DNA of 64,000 bases. It comes from Flavobacterium sp. CFS9 (GTDB taxonomy: Bacteria; Bacteroidota; Bacteroidia; Flavobacteriales; Flavobacteriaceae). Position numbers and translations under genes: made by a program. Where the stretch lies: positions 4,278,001 through 4,342,000 of the forward strand of contig NZ_AP031573.1 of assembly GCF_041154745.1 (NCBI RefSeq), in the 5' to 3' direction. Of the stretch, positions 28,561-37,490 are shown one piece after another (position 1 is the stretch's first letter; each line of letters begins with the position of its first letter). The notes under the pieces are model-generated. The model was not told the DNA's origin and did no database searches. It saw nothing but the letters and a program-made list of their open reading frames with translations.

Positions 28561-29361
28561 CTAAAATTTCAACGCAGTTTCAATTCCGCTTTCCAGCCAT
28601 AAGAATTTTTCCTTTAATTCCGATTTCTCAATGTCACTTTTCAGTGATTTAACCGATTGTTTAAAATGCCACCAGCCTTCATAATGAATCGGTATTACAG
28701 TAGAAGGATTTAAAAGTCGTGTTGTTTCAAGAGCCTCTTCGCCATTCATAGTAACCCTTAAATTTCTTTTCAAATAAGGAAAAGCTCCTGCTCCAAGATG
28801 CAAAATCGCAGTCTCAACCTTCTTTCTTTTCTCCAGTTCCAATAAACCTTCAAAAAGTACGGTATCTCCCGAAATATAGAGACAGCCGCCAGTTTGATCC
28901 TCCCATTCAATGGTAAAACCAATAACTTTTCCCATAACCTTATCCAGTCTTTTGATGTTGGTGTGCTGAGCAGGTATAGCAGTTATTTTCAGACCTTTCA
29001 CTTTTGAAGTTTGAACAGCATATTCCTCCCAGTTGTCAAGACCAATGGTGTTATTGTTTTTTAAGCGCTTCACAGCATCTTTTGTCGAGAGAACAACAGG
29101 CACTGTTTTGATAAAGATCCTGCCGTTTTTGTCTAAATTATCACTGTGATGATCGTGACTTAATAAAACCAAATCTACCTTTCCAATTTCGGCTATTGAT
29201 AAAGCAGGATCTATGTATTTCTTTGAAAAGGCCATCGGACGGCTTACATATTGTGGAAAAAAGCCGTCTTTTTTATCCAGTGTCGGATCTGTAATAATTT
29301 TAAATCCATTGATATTAATTAAAACACAGGCTGTGTCAATATGGGTAATGGTAACTTTCAT
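28561..29361 (-). CDS. MBL-fold metallo-hydrolase (UlaG/lactonase-like)
   Basis: 266 residues. The metal-binding motif is LSHDHHSDN (HxHxxDxH type). SGDTVLF carries the bridging Asp, and IPIHYEGWWHF provides a late His. The group contains UlaG-like lactonases and RNase Z-related hydrolases. Cytosolic, with no signal peptide. The gene begins 71 bases after a Crp/Fnr regulator on the same strand, so the regulator probably controls it. Confidence 0.8.
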   Translation of the reverse strand: MKVTITHIDTACVLININGFKIITDPTLDKKDGFFPQYVSRPMAFSKKYIDPALSIAEIGKVDLVLLSHDHHSDNLDKNGRIFIKTVPVVLSTKDAVKRLKNNNTIGLDNWEEYAVQTSKVKGLKITAIPAQHTNIKRLDKVMGKVIGFTIEWEDQTGGCLYISGDTVLFEGLLELEKRKKVETAILHLGAGAFPYLKRNLRVTMNGEEALETTRLLNPSTVIPIHYEGWWHFKQSVKSLKSDIEKSELKEKFLWLESGIETALKF

Positions 29362-29432
29362 TTTGTTGTGATTTTTAAGTTAAAAAGCAGAACAAAATTG
29401 AGTTTAATAACCGTTTTACCAATTGACTTTCG

Positions 29433-29996
29433 TCAAGAAATGCGTTTTCGGATTCTGCTGAGCGTTTCCGGAACAACACCAATATAGGACGCAAGGTATT
29501 TCAGCGGTATCTGCTGAATGTATTTAGGCTGTTCTTCAAGAAGACTTTGATAGCGCTCCTGAGGAGTTTTGGTTAAAAGATTCAGTTCCCTTTTTACTTT
29601 TTTGTCCAGTAAATATTCAGTAGCGATGCGACCCAGTTTTTTTGCCGTTTCACATTTGTCATAAAGTTTCTGGAGCTGATCGTAAGAGATAGAGTATAAT
29701 TGGCAATCTGTAAGCGCCTGAATGTAAACCTGCGTCTGAGTTCTGTTGTAAAAAGAATCGTAGGCACAGTAAAAGGAGTTTTTGAAGGCAAAATCAAAGG
29801 TGATTTCCTTGTCATTGGTAAGTACAAAATAGCGGACAATTCCCTTATCTATAAAAGACAAATAATTCTCCAGCTGACCATTAGTTAAAATTAACTCGTT
29901 TGCAGAAAACTGACGTGTTTTGATACAGCTTAAAAACTCGGCTATGTCCTTTTCTGAAAAGCCAAGTTTAGCAAAATACAATACTAATGAATTCAT
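29433..29996 (-). CDS. Crp/Fnr-family transcriptional regulator
   Basis: 187 residues. A cNMP-binding-like barrel (about 20-120) is followed by a C-terminal HTH ending ETLSRIRKRIS, the same layout as the paralogue at 5662. The shared IQQIPLKY(L/I)AS segment places both in the small flavobacterial subgroup with a truncated wing. The downstream MBL hydrolase gene is the obvious partner. Confidence 0.85.
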   Translation of the reverse strand: MNSLVLYFAKLGFSEKDIAEFLSCIKTRQFSANELILTNGQLENYLSFIDKGIVRYFVLTNDKEITFDFAFKNSFYCAYDSFYNRTQTQVYIQALTDCQLYSISYDQLQKLYDKCETAKKLGRIATEYLLDKKVKRELNLLTKTPQERYQSLLEEQPKYIQQIPLKYLASYIGVVPETLSRIRKRIS

Positions 29997-30055
29997 TTAA
30001 ATTGATTCAGACGGGTGTTTGTAGTAAGATTTAAATTTAAAGTTTAGTTTTTAAG

Positions 30056-30451
30056 TTATGCGGGTTCCCAAAGTTCAATTTTGTTACCGTCAGTATCCAT
30101 AATATGCACAAACTTTCCATAATCGTAAGTAGCAATATCATCCAGTACCGTTACACCGTTTTCTTTTAACTGTTGGACAAGAGCTTCGATATGTTGAACG
30201 CGATAATTGATCATAAACTCTTTTTTGGAAGGAGAGAAATACGCGTCATCCTTTTTAAACGGGCTCCATTGAAGAGATTCAACAATCTCAGGATCATCTA
30301 TTTTTCTGGATTCAAAAGTAGATCCCCAATCGTTAACTTCTATTCCTAAGTTTTTGGCGTACCACTCTCTGGTTTCCTTTGGGTTTTCTGAAAAAAAGAA
30401 AATACCTCCAACTCCCGTTACTTTTGGTGTTTTATTGTTTTGATTTTCCAT
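30056..30451 (-). CDS. VOC (glyoxalase/bleomycin-resistance) superfamily protein
   Basis: 131 residues forming one VOC module: GVGGIFFFSENPKETREWYAKNLGI at the start and HIMDTDGNKIELWEP at the end. The terminal Glu is the usual metal ligand. It is probably a dimeric dioxygenase or glyoxalase-like enzyme; the substrate is unknown. Confidence 0.82.
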   Translation of the reverse strand: MENQNNKTPKVTGVGGIFFFSENPKETREWYAKNLGIEVNDWGSTFESRKIDDPEIVESLQWSPFKKDDAYFSPSKKEFMINYRVQHIEALVQQLKENGVTVLDDIATYDYGKFVHIMDTDGNKIELWEPA

Positions 30452-30575
30452 AGAAAAAAGATTAAGTTACTCGATTTTTTTCGAGACTCTAAGGTATTAA
30501 ATATTGCTTGTATTTTTATTCTATGCGCTTTTATTTATATTTACATAAACGCATTTCTAGCAAAATCATATTACA

Positions 30576-30926
30576 ATGAAAACGGAAAGAATTTACAAAA
30601 TACTATTTTCCAGCGTATATCCTTTATATATTCAAAAAGTCGAAAAAAAAGGAAGGACGAAAGAAGAACTGGATACTGTAATTAAATGGCTTACGGGATA
30701 TAGTGATGAGCAAATTAAAGAACAAATTGAGAAAAAAGTCGACTTTCAGACTTTCTTTGCTGAAGCTCCGGAAATCAACCCTAATGCATCCAAAATTAGC
30801 GGAGTTATCTGTGGATATCGGGTAGAGGAGATTGAAGATCCATTAATTCAAAAAATGCGTTATCTGGACAAATTAATTGATGAAATTGCCAAAGGAAGAA
30901 AAATGGAAAAGATTCTTAGGGAATAA
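30576..30926 (+). CDS. DUF2200 family protein
   Basis: 116 residues, no signal, helical and charged. The stretches [28 protein letters not shown] and the [30 protein letters not shown] tail match the DUF2200 family as I remember it. Members are small cytosolic proteins of unknown function. The start is set by ATG 30576 after an A-rich stretch. A terminator follows directly. Confidence 0.75.
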   Translation: MKTERIYKILFSSVYPLYIQKVEKKGRTKEELDTVIKWLTGYSDEQIKEQIEKKVDFQTFFAEAPEINPNASKISGVICGYRVEEIEDPLIQKMRYLDKLIDEIAKGRKMEKILRE

Positions 30927-30966
30927 AAACAAGGCTGTCCGAAAAGTATGGACAGCCTTGTTTTTA
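30926..30966 (+). terminator. Terminator after the DUF2200 gene
   Basis: AAACAAGGCTGTCC and GGACAGCCTTGTTT form a 14-bp stem followed by a T-run. Confidence 0.88.
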
Positions 30967-31215
30967 TAATAATTTAGATTGAATTATAATCCAAAAGCAT
31001 AATTAATTGGCAAAAAAATATACGTCTTAATTCAACGCTCATAAGAACTGATTCAAAGGTCTAAAAATTTAAAAATCTTTTAAATGAGGAAAAAATCTGT
31101 TTTTATCCGCGTTTTTACGAAGTAAATCTGTTTTATCCGCGTCGAACTAAAGTAAAGATTTAAATTAGTAACATAATAAGAGGAAGTTCATACTTTTTTG
31201 GATCTCCCTTACCTT

Positions 31216-31773
31216 TTAAACTCTCAAAGAACCTCTAAAGCCTCTGGCAGCATAATAAGATTCGGCGCCATTATGATAGACGAATACGGTATTGTATCGA
31301 AAATCAGAGAACAGCGCACCACCCAGTTTGCGAATTTCGGAAGGTGTTGCAATCCAGCTTGAGGTTTTGGTATCAAACTTACCCAGTTTCTGAAGTTCTT
31401 TGTACTGTACTTCATCTAAAAGTTCAATTCCCATCTCTTCGGCCATATTTACAGCACTTCCGGCAGGTTTGTGTTCTTTTCTTTTCTCCAGTGCCTCATG
31501 ATCAAAACACAGACTTCTGCGGCCTTTCGGACTTTCGGCAGCACAATCGAAGAAAATAAATTCTCCCGTTTTTTCGTCAAATCCAACAACATCCGGTTCG
31601 CCTTCGGTTCTTTCCATCTCGTCGAGTGACCAGAGTTTCGCAGGATTCGTCTCTAATTTTTGCTGAACATTGTCCCATACGAGACCTGGGTGTCTCTTCG
31701 TATTATTTTCAAAACGAATTTGTAATACTTTCAATAATTCTTCGCTTTGTTCTGTTGATAGTTTGTTTTTCAT
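31216..31773 (-). CDS. DUF4256 family protein
   Basis: 185 residues, cytosolic. The landmarks RHPGLVWDNVQQKLE, SLDEMERTEGEPDVVG, FFDCAAESPKGRRSLCFDHEAL and FRYNTVFVYHNGAESYY fit DUF4256, a widespread family of unknown activity. Conserved Cys, His and Asp residues hint at an enzyme. It lies in a minus-strand run of small genes, apparently as its own transcript. Confidence 0.8.
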   Translation of the reverse strand: MKNKLSTEQSEELLKVLQIRFENNTKRHPGLVWDNVQQKLETNPAKLWSLDEMERTEGEPDVVGFDEKTGEFIFFDCAAESPKGRRSLCFDHEALEKRKEHKPAGSAVNMAEEMGIELLDEVQYKELQKLGKFDTKTSSWIATPSEIRKLGGALFSDFRYNTVFVYHNGAESYYAARGFRGSLRV

Positions 31774-31842
31774 TTGGGTTTAATTTTTTTAGAAGCTAAA
31801 TGTTTTGATTGTAATAGTTTCACTGTTATGGGTAGAATTAGA

Positions 31843-32223
31843 CTAATTCGCTAAAATCACTTTTCTTTCTAAAGGCCTGAAGTACCAGGATACAATAGTC
31901 AAAACAATTAGTAATACCGGACCGAATAGTTCTTTTGGATGATCTCCGACAACTAAATGTGAAAAAATTGCCCCCGTCATCGTAAAGAAAAAGCCGGCAT
32001 AAGCCCATTCTTTTAGTAATGGAAATTTAGGAATTAAGATGGCCACAGTACCTAATAATTTCCAAATGCCAATCAGTGTCAGAAAGTATATTGGAAATCC
32101 TAAATGCTGTATCATGCCTTCCTGTTCTTTTATTTTTAGCATTTGTACAATTCCGGTTGCAGTCATTCCCAGTGCCAGCCATAATGTAGCAACCCAATAG
32201 ATAATTTTGTCTCTTTTTTTCAT
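31843..32223 (-). CDS. DoxX-family membrane protein
   Basis: 126 residues with four hydrophobic helices, the DoxX size and pattern (IIYWVATLWLALGMTATGIVQ, FPIYFLTLIGIWKLLGTVAILIPKFP). Inner-membrane protein; the family is linked to quinone or redox stress but its chemistry is unclear. It is third in the ArsR-SRPBCC-DoxX set, a combination repeated in many Bacteroidota. Confidence 0.8.
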   Translation of the reverse strand: MKKRDKIIYWVATLWLALGMTATGIVQMLKIKEQEGMIQHLGFPIYFLTLIGIWKLLGTVAILIPKFPLLKEWAYAGFFFTMTGAIFSHLVVGDHPKELFGPVLLIVLTIVSWYFRPLERKVILAN

Positions 32224-32254
32224 GGTTTTATAGTTTAGTTTAAGTTAGCTTATG

Positions 32255-32725
32255 TTAGTTTAGTCTTTTAGCAACAAATTCTTGTAATCTGTTGTGTGCC
32301 ATATTGATTCCCTGAGCAAAAGGTAGTTTTAACATCTGATCTCTAAGTGCAGCAGAGCGGTAAATAATATGCATTTTTAACTGACTGGTTTCTTCTGTTA
32401 TCGCCTCAAATTCAAGAAATTCAAGCTGAACTGGAAAAGGAGAGTTCTCCATTTCAAATGTTCGCGTAATTTTCTGCTCCGGAAAAAACTCATGAACAAC
32501 TCCGTTAGCTTTAAAAACAACATTTCCCTTAGGATCTGAAGTTTCAAATTGCCAGCTGCCATACTTCTTGTTTTCGAGTTGTATTACTTTGGTTCCCATC
32601 CATTGCTCAACTATTTCGGCCTCGGTATAAGCCATGAACAATAATTTTAGAGGAAGATCAAATTCTCTTGTAATTAGCAAATCCTGCTGACCTTCTTCGG
32701 CAGTAATTTTCGTTTTTCGTTCCAT
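32255..32725 (-). CDS. SRPBCC/AHSA1-family protein
   Basis: 156 residues with the START-like fold pattern ITREFDLPLKLLFMAYTEAEIVEQWMG, then YGSWQFETSDPKGN and a C-terminal helix. AHSA1-like proteins bind small hydrophobic ligands. It starts 7 bases after the ArsR gene's stop codon, so the two are co-transcribed and the ArsR protein probably controls its own operon. Confidence 0.85.
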   Translation of the reverse strand: MERKTKITAEEGQQDLLITREFDLPLKLLFMAYTEAEIVEQWMGTKVIQLENKKYGSWQFETSDPKGNVVFKANGVVHEFFPEQKITRTFEMENSPFPVQLEFLEFEAITEETSQLKMHIIYRSAALRDQMLKLPFAQGINMAHNRLQEFVAKRLN

Positions 32726-32732
32726 AATTAAG

Positions 32733-33056
32733 TTATTCTTTCGGTTTATAGTTTTTCATGATACTTTCCAGTTTATTAAAACGATCGTCCCACATTTGAC
32801 GAAACGGTTCAATAAAATCAGCAACTTCTTTCATTTTTCGGGCGTTAGTCACGTAATAAATTTCTCTTCCATTTTGTGTTTGCTCCAGGAGTTCACATTC
32901 GGTTAATATTTGAATGTGTTTTGAAATGGTTTGTCTGGAAGAATTAAAATTTTCAGCAATAACCCCCGGAGTCATTGACTGAATAGCTACTAAGCTTAAG
33001 ATTGCCCTGCGGGTAGGGTCGGCAATTGCCTGAAATACATCTCTACGAATTTCCAT
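32733..33056 (-). CDS. ArsR/SmtB-family repressor
   Basis: 107 residues from ATG 33056 ([23 protein letters not shown]). The winged HTH has the usual ADPTRRAIL opening and the recognition helix [14 protein letters not shown]. The longer frame beginning at 33116 is rejected because the promoter and two operators lie between the two Met codons. No metal-binding ELCVCDL-type cysteine motif is present, so it is likely not a metal sensor. It heads the SRPBCC-DoxX operon. Confidence 0.88.
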   Translation of the reverse strand: MEIRRDVFQAIADPTRRAILSLVAIQSMTPGVIAENFNSSRQTISKHIQILTECELLEQTQNGREIYYVTNARKMKEVADFIEPFRQMWDDRFNKLESIMKNYKPKE

Positions 33057-33059
33057 TAT

Positions 33060-33104
33060 GCAGTTATTTGACAGCAAATATAATGCAGTTATTTGACTGC
33101 GCAA
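33060..33104 (-). promoter_or_regulatory. ArsR operon promoter with two overlapping operators
   Basis: On the minus strand, TTG (33104-33102), a 19-base spacer and TATATTTG (33082-33075) form a perfect Bacteroidota promoter. Direct repeats of GCAGTTATTTGAC lie at 33060-33075 and 33085-33100. The upstream one is the palindrome GCAGT-N6-ACTGC and fills the promoter spacer. The second covers the end of the -7 element. This is the layout of an autorepressed operon. Confidence 0.8.
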
Positions 33105-33203
33105 AATTTTGAACAACTTTTTTTAAAAATATTCTATTGCAATTACAAGATTATCAGTGTTTTTAAGACTTCCGAGCGATGAAATCGTACAGCAGATCAG
33201 AAG

Positions 33204-33575
33204 TTAACGGTTTGCAATTTTAAATTCCATACGGGCAAGAAAGAGTATAATTGCAATTTCCACAAGGAAATAGAATACCGCTAAATAGGTGAGGTGAGTA
33301 TAAAGATAGAGTAACAGCCCTGCTGTGATGCCACAATATAACAGGTTTGCAAAAGCAATAATTTTTAGACAGCCGCGCCAGTTCTCATTCGCAAACCAGT
33401 AACTCGCAAATGAAGATGCCATAAGCAGGCAGGCTAATACAGCAAGAAGATAGAGTGTTTTTTGGGGAACGCCGAAGTACATTTCCAGTTCAACCAATAC
33501 TACGCCTAACAAAAGGGTAGAGAATAAGGCTCCTAAACCGTCGATCAGGAATATTTTTTTCGAATTTAAAGTCAT
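33204..33575 (-). CDS. Small four-helix membrane protein, unknown function
   Basis: 123 residues with four predicted transmembrane helices (about 10-30, 42-60, 68-88, 94-115) and short loops. No known motif. Its size and hydrophobicity resemble uncharacterised flavobacterial inner-membrane proteins. It stands alone between the ArsR operon and a terminator. Confidence 0.6.
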   Translation of the reverse strand: MTLNSKKIFLIDGLGALFSTLLLGVVLVELEMYFGVPQKTLYLLAVLACLLMASSFASYWFANENWRGCLKIIAFANLLYCGITAGLLLYLYTHLTYLAVFYFLVEIAIILFLARMEFKIANR

Positions 33576-33731
33576 AGGTTCTATTGGGGTTTATTAGTTT
33601 TGGGTCATTAAAGTTAGACTTAAAATCTTAAACTACAATAGTTTGATTCAAAAAAGTATTATGTTTATGAAAGAATTCACTTTCAGAAGTATCTTTATTG
33701 GTTAAAGAGTTTTTGGAGTTGAGCTCCAAAT

Positions 33732-33771
33732 AAAAAACCACTCTTTCCGGTTTATAAAAGAGTGGTTTTAT
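33732..33771. terminator. Hairpin terminator
   Basis: AAAACCACTCTTT and AAAGAGTGGTTTT form a 13-bp stem between two minus-strand genes. It ends the broken lipoprotein gene's transcript. Confidence 0.78.
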
Positions 33772-33790
33772 TGCTTTAAGCTGTAAAACA

Positions 33791-34159
33791 TTATATTTTT
33801 TTGAGGGTAATTTTCATTTCTTTACTGTCCAGCGTCAGCTGATCTTCTGTTATGATACTTTCACAAGGGTATGGAGTGCCGGTTTCATCCTTTATTACTA
33901 AATTTTTACCACCTTTTGTTAAAGCATAAGTACCATCATTAATTTCCTAAGTAAGAAATCCGGTAACATGTCCGTCTTCTGTAAATGTAAGTGTGCCTTG
34001 GGTTAGAATTACATTTTTCATAGAATCTGAAATTGGTAATTTAGGCTCTACAGCAGTAATTTTCCAGGAGTTCACCAATTTATTTCGACCTTTATGACAT
34101 GAAATCATTAATACAGCCAGTAATGCAATTGCGAAGATAAATAATTTAGATTTTTTCAT
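33791..34159 (-). pseudogene. Small lipoprotein gene interrupted by an in-frame stop codon
   Basis: ATG 34159 opens a lipoprotein signal (lipobox ending LMISC, then HKG) and a lipocalin-like small domain (LVNSWKITAVEPKLP...). A TAG near 33947-33949 ends it after 70 residues (VTGFLT). The same frame continues cleanly beyond the stop as EINDGTYALTKGGKNLVI...KITLKKI to TAA at 33791, for 122 codons in total. One nonsense change explains this. The upstream Met at 34228 is rejected because it precedes the signal peptide. Confidence 0.65.
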
Positions 34160-34304
34160 GATTTTGTGGTTATATGTTAAACTACAGAAAATTACAAAAT
34201 TTATTCTAATTAAAAATCTAAAAATCAAATATTTATAAAATTACTATCACACGTGGAAAACCCATAAATCTAAAAGGTTTTGTGCCTGGAAAGCTTCGGA
34301 AAAA

Positions 34305-35246
34305 CTAGTTTAAGGTTAACTCTCCCAGAATTTCTTCGTACATAAAAGGTCCGCCCGGATATTTGGCCGTATAGTCCAGGTTCATCCATACCTGCCCGCG
34401 TTCGTCTATGTGGTAGTGAATTTTTTTGCCGTAACTTTCTTTTACAAAAAGTACATTTTTGATGAGGTAATTTACTTTTTCCAGGTCGATTGTGGAACCG
34501 ATAAGTATTTCAGGGTAAATATGCCCTTTAGTATGAATCAGTCGGGGAGTTCCGCCAATTGATCGAACTGCTGCGGCCATCAGAATCGAATGATCGTCGC
34601 AATCGCCTGAAAAGTATTCTAAAGATTCGCTCGCAGTTGCAATATAATCTCCTTCTTTGGGATCATTAACATAATTCCAACGGCTGTTGATTTCCTTAAA
34701 GACGGCAAAACACTGAATAATGGTTCTGTAATCCGAATAGCCTTTTATTCCTTTAAAATGTTTAGAGGTGGCCATAATAGCAAAATTTCGAACCTTTGGA
34801 TTCTGGTACTCTATTGCATTGATAATTTTGGATTTATTAGGAAACGGAAGCAGTTTTGCCACAATAATATCCTGTGGAAACGGATTGTCAGACATGGTGT
34901 AAATCATCGAATTGTAATCTTCGGAGATTTCACTGAAGCCGTAATTTCCAATCACCGATCCGTAGAACAATACTAATAAATATACCGCGATACAGAGTAT
35001 GATAATGGTTCTGAGCAACATCAGAAGAAAGAAAATTGCAGTAAAAACCAGTACAAAAATCAAAACACGATCTAAATTGAATGCCCATTGTAAATCGATC
35101 AGGTTTTGGTGTAATATGATAAAAATTGGAACCGTAATTAAAAGACTCAACAGCATAATAATAATCCTGTCCCAGGGTGATTTCACCTGTAATTTGGATT
35201 TTAATTGTGGAAAGTCAATTTTAGGAAATTTTATCATAAGATTCAA
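34305..35246 (-). CDS. Membrane-anchored transglutaminase-like protein
   Basis: 313 residues. Two or three N-terminal transmembrane helices (about 25-110) are followed by a transglutaminase-fold domain. It has the catalytic-type Cys in FSGDCDDHSILMAAAVRSIGG, a His in TKGHIYPEI and an Asp in WMNLDYTA, in the right order for the Cys-His-Asp triad. It probably acts as a protease or amidase at the inner membrane. It is last in a tight minus-strand run that begins at the DinB gene. Confidence 0.75.
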   Translation of the reverse strand: MNLMIKFPKIDFPQLKSKLQVKSPWDRIIIMLLSLLITVPIFIILHQNLIDLQWAFNLDRVLIFVLVFTAIFFLLMLLRTIIILCIAVYLLVLFYGSVIGNYGFSEISEDYNSMIYTMSDNPFPQDIIVAKLLPFPNKSKIINAIEYQNPKVRNFAIMATSKHFKGIKGYSDYRTIIQCFAVFKEINSRWNYVNDPKEGDYIATASESLEYFSGDCDDHSILMAAAVRSIGGTPRLIHTKGHIYPEILIGSTIDLEKVNYLIKNVLFVKESYGKKIHYHIDERGQVWMNLDYTAKYPGGPFMYEEILGELTLN

Positions 35247-35255
35247 AAGCAGTTT

Positions 35256-36107
35256 TTACAGCGCTTTTACGGTTTCAACAAAAGTACTTTTTTTCTCAAT
35301 AATTCCCAGATCAAATAACTGATTTTGAATTTTGATAAAAGCTTTCTCTGTCAGTGGCTTCTGAGACCATTGGGTTAATTTTAACCACTCCCGAATGTCT
35401 TCTTGTTTTTGATTGAAAAGCCCTGCCAGAGTTTTGTCAATATTCGGAATCTGAGCAAAATCCTGAGTTGTTCTATTGATGATCTCCAGTATCTGCTCGA
35501 CAATTTCTGGGTTCTTTTTCAAAAACTCGTCTCTGACGGCAATTACAAACGATGGCCATGGAGTAGGGCAGTCACCGACTCTTCTGAAAATACCTTTATC
35601 AACCAGTGGCTTGGTCATAAAACGCTCCCACATAAAATAATCGGCAGTTCCGTTAGTCAAAGCTTCAACAGCACCATCAATCGTATTTATAATTTCAAAC
35701 TGTAAATTATCGGTTTTCCATCCTTGCTCATGTGCATTCACGTAAGCCATTAACTGAGATCCTGAACCTAATCTTGAAATGGCTGCTTTTTTATCTTTAA
35801 GATCTTTCACGGTTTCAAAATCTGATTTTGCAGCAACATGAATTCCCCAAATTAAAGGAGACTGTACGTAAATCTGAACAATCTTACTTGGATTTCCCGC
35901 TGCAATATCTTTTAGAATACCCTCGGTCAGAATAACGGCAATGTCCGCTTCATCATTGCGAAGCATCTGGCACATTTTACCGGTTCCTTCCGGAATGTCT
36001 TTCCATTGCAAATCAATATTTTCGGCTTCAAATTCACCATTTTCAATGCACATTTGCCATGGTAAATTGAAGTGCTCAGGAACACCTACAATTTTTACAG
36101 TTTTCAT
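35256..36107 (-). CDS. ABC-type substrate-binding protein, NMT1/SsuA-like, without a signal peptide
   Basis: 283 residues of the periplasmic-binding type II fold, starting directly with a beta-strand (MKTVKIVGVPEHFNLPW). Landmarks are DEADIAVILTEG, LKDKKAAISRLGSGSQL and NGTADYFMWE. NMT1-like proteins bind thiamine precursors, taurine or similar small molecules. There is no signal peptide, and no permease or ATPase gene is near, so it cannot act as a normal transporter subunit. It may be a cytosolic ligand binder or an enzyme relative. Gaps of 18 and 9 bases link it to its neighbours. Confidence 0.75.
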   Translation of the reverse strand: MKTVKIVGVPEHFNLPWQMCIENGEFEAENIDLQWKDIPEGTGKMCQMLRNDEADIAVILTEGILKDIAAGNPSKIVQIYVQSPLIWGIHVAAKSDFETVKDLKDKKAAISRLGSGSQLMAYVNAHEQGWKTDNLQFEIINTIDGAVEALTNGTADYFMWERFMTKPLVDKGIFRRVGDCPTPWPSFVIAVRDEFLKKNPEIVEQILEIINRTTQDFAQIPNIDKTLAGLFNQKQEDIREWLKLTQWSQKPLTEKAFIKIQNQLFDLGIIEKKSTFVETVKAL

Positions 36108-36125
36108 TCTAAGTTGAGTTGGGTA

Positions 36126-36599
36126 TTAATTTTTTAATAAATCAGTTCTGTGTTTGTCTGATAAACAAGGCTCGGCAAATTCAATTATAGCATTTGCTTC
36201 ATATTCTGACAATAAATTCTTTACAATCGAATAATCTGTGTTTTTTAGAATTTCCACTGAAAGAAAAGTATTGTTTAATCCTTCTGACAAACAATTAATT
36301 GCTTTTAATTTTTCGCGTATGATTTCTTTATCAAATTCTTTTTCAAGAATAAGAACCTGTACAATCGAGTTTCCCGAATGTTCTATGGTTTCTTTATGGA
36401 TGAAACACTTTTCATTTTCATCATATTCTGCCCTGAAAATATCATCTGTAGCAATTAAAGGACCGAAAAAAGGAATATTATCCAGTTTAAAAAGACCTTT
36501 CTCCGAGTCCAAAATCTCTGCCCACATGGTTTCTGAGACTATTTCTTCCAGATAAGTGCTGTAATATTTGAACAGGATTTTTTTATGTGTTTCTGCCAT
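36126..36599 (-). CDS. DUF4265-like protein
   Basis: 157 residues, cytosolic. LEEIVSETMWAEILDSEKGLFKLDNIPFFGPLIATDDIFRAEYDE is the typical opening of DUF4265 proteins, whose function is unknown. The C-terminal half has a repeated alpha/beta pattern. It sits in the tightly packed DinB-VOC-DUF4265-SBP-transglutaminase run. Confidence 0.7.
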   Translation of the reverse strand: MAETHKKILFKYYSTYLEEIVSETMWAEILDSEKGLFKLDNIPFFGPLIATDDIFRAEYDENEKCFIHKETIEHSGNSIVQVLILEKEFDKEIIREKLKAINCLSEGLNNTFLSVEILKNTDYSIVKNLLSEYEANAIIEFAEPCLSDKHRTDLLKN

Positions 36600-36616
36600 T
36601 ATTTTAATCTGTATTT

Positions 36617-37009
36617 TTAATTAATCTGATCAATCACTGCTTTCAAAGGTGATATCACAATGCGATAACCGTCAGGATCTAAGAACATTTTTCCATTCTC
36701 GTTCCAGAAAGGGTTGGTTGCAGTTAAGATTGAGATGTTATTGCGTTCAATTCTGTCTATCAATTCGTTGTAATCGATAATTGACTTTGGATAAAGTACA
36801 ATAACGTCGTCCTCATCAAACGTATGATTTGCTTTTACTTTTGATTGTGTAAATTCGAAATGCCAGTCGGATTGTGGCATTCCAACAAATACACCATCGT
36901 AATCTTTATGTTTCTCAAAGCTGCCCAAAAGTTCAAAACCAAGGACATTGATATAAAAATTAGCTATTTTTTCAATATTATCGGTATGTCGGGCAACTCT
37001 TAAAAACAT
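36617..37009 (-). CDS. VOC-superfamily protein
   Basis: 130 residues, a single glyoxalase-type module: FLRVARHTDNIEKIANFYINVLGFELLGSF at the start and MFLDPDGYRIVISP near the end. It lacks the final Glu ligand seen in the family member at 30056 (Val/Ile in its place), so metal binding may be lost. It starts 4 bases after the DinB gene stop. Confidence 0.8.
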   Translation of the reverse strand: MFLRVARHTDNIEKIANFYINVLGFELLGSFEKHKDYDGVFVGMPQSDWHFEFTQSKVKANHTFDEDDVIVLYPKSIIDYNELIDRIERNNISILTATNPFWNENGKMFLDPDGYRIVISPLKAVIDQIN

Positions 37010-37013
37010 AATT

Positions 37014-37454
37014 TCAGGATCTTATTTGATTAATATGATGTTCCAAATGTTCTACATAATCAGTCATGAGAAACTTTAAATCAATTACAGATGCATCGCT
37101 TAATATGATCTCATAATCTAAAGCTTTTTCATCCACATTCTTCATGATCCTTACAATTTGACGGTTGATAGAAAGCCAAAGTTGCGTAAGATCATTAATG
37201 TCCATGGTTTGATACTGATTTAAATTTACCAGATCCATTTGATTGTAGGGTCTGTGATAATACGGTTTTTCCAGATAATTAATTTCTGTAAAACGAACCA
37301 GATTATGAATCCCTGAATCAATCAAATGCCCGATAACTTCTTTTTTTGACCATTTCCCCTGATTTTTAGCTTCCAAAATTTCACTTTTCAGAGAAGGGAA
37401 ATAGGTCGAATTTTCATTCAGTAATTTTTCAAACTTTAAAATAGCATTTTCCAT
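37014..37454 (-). CDS. DinB-family protein (four-helix bundle)
   Basis: 146 residues. A His in the first long helix (WSKKEVIGHLIDSGIHNLVRF) and the C-terminal DYVEHLEHHINQI give the His ligands of DinB/YfiT-like metal-binding proteins. Relatives include thiol-transferases and uncharacterised stress proteins. First gene of the five-gene run down to 34305. Confidence 0.85.
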   Translation of the reverse strand: MENAILKFEKLLNENSTYFPSLKSEILEAKNQGKWSKKEVIGHLIDSGIHNLVRFTEINYLEKPYYHRPYNQMDLVNLNQYQTMDINDLTQLWLSINRQIVRIMKNVDEKALDYEIILSDASVIDLKFLMTDYVEHLEHHINQIRS

Positions 37455-37490
37455 GAATAATCTAATTTCTGAATGGATTATAGTATTGAA

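Noticed and set aside
33057..33116. Longer ArsR frame starting 20 codons upstream
   Set aside because: The added segment is the promoter and operators, and the family begins at MEIRRDVFQ.
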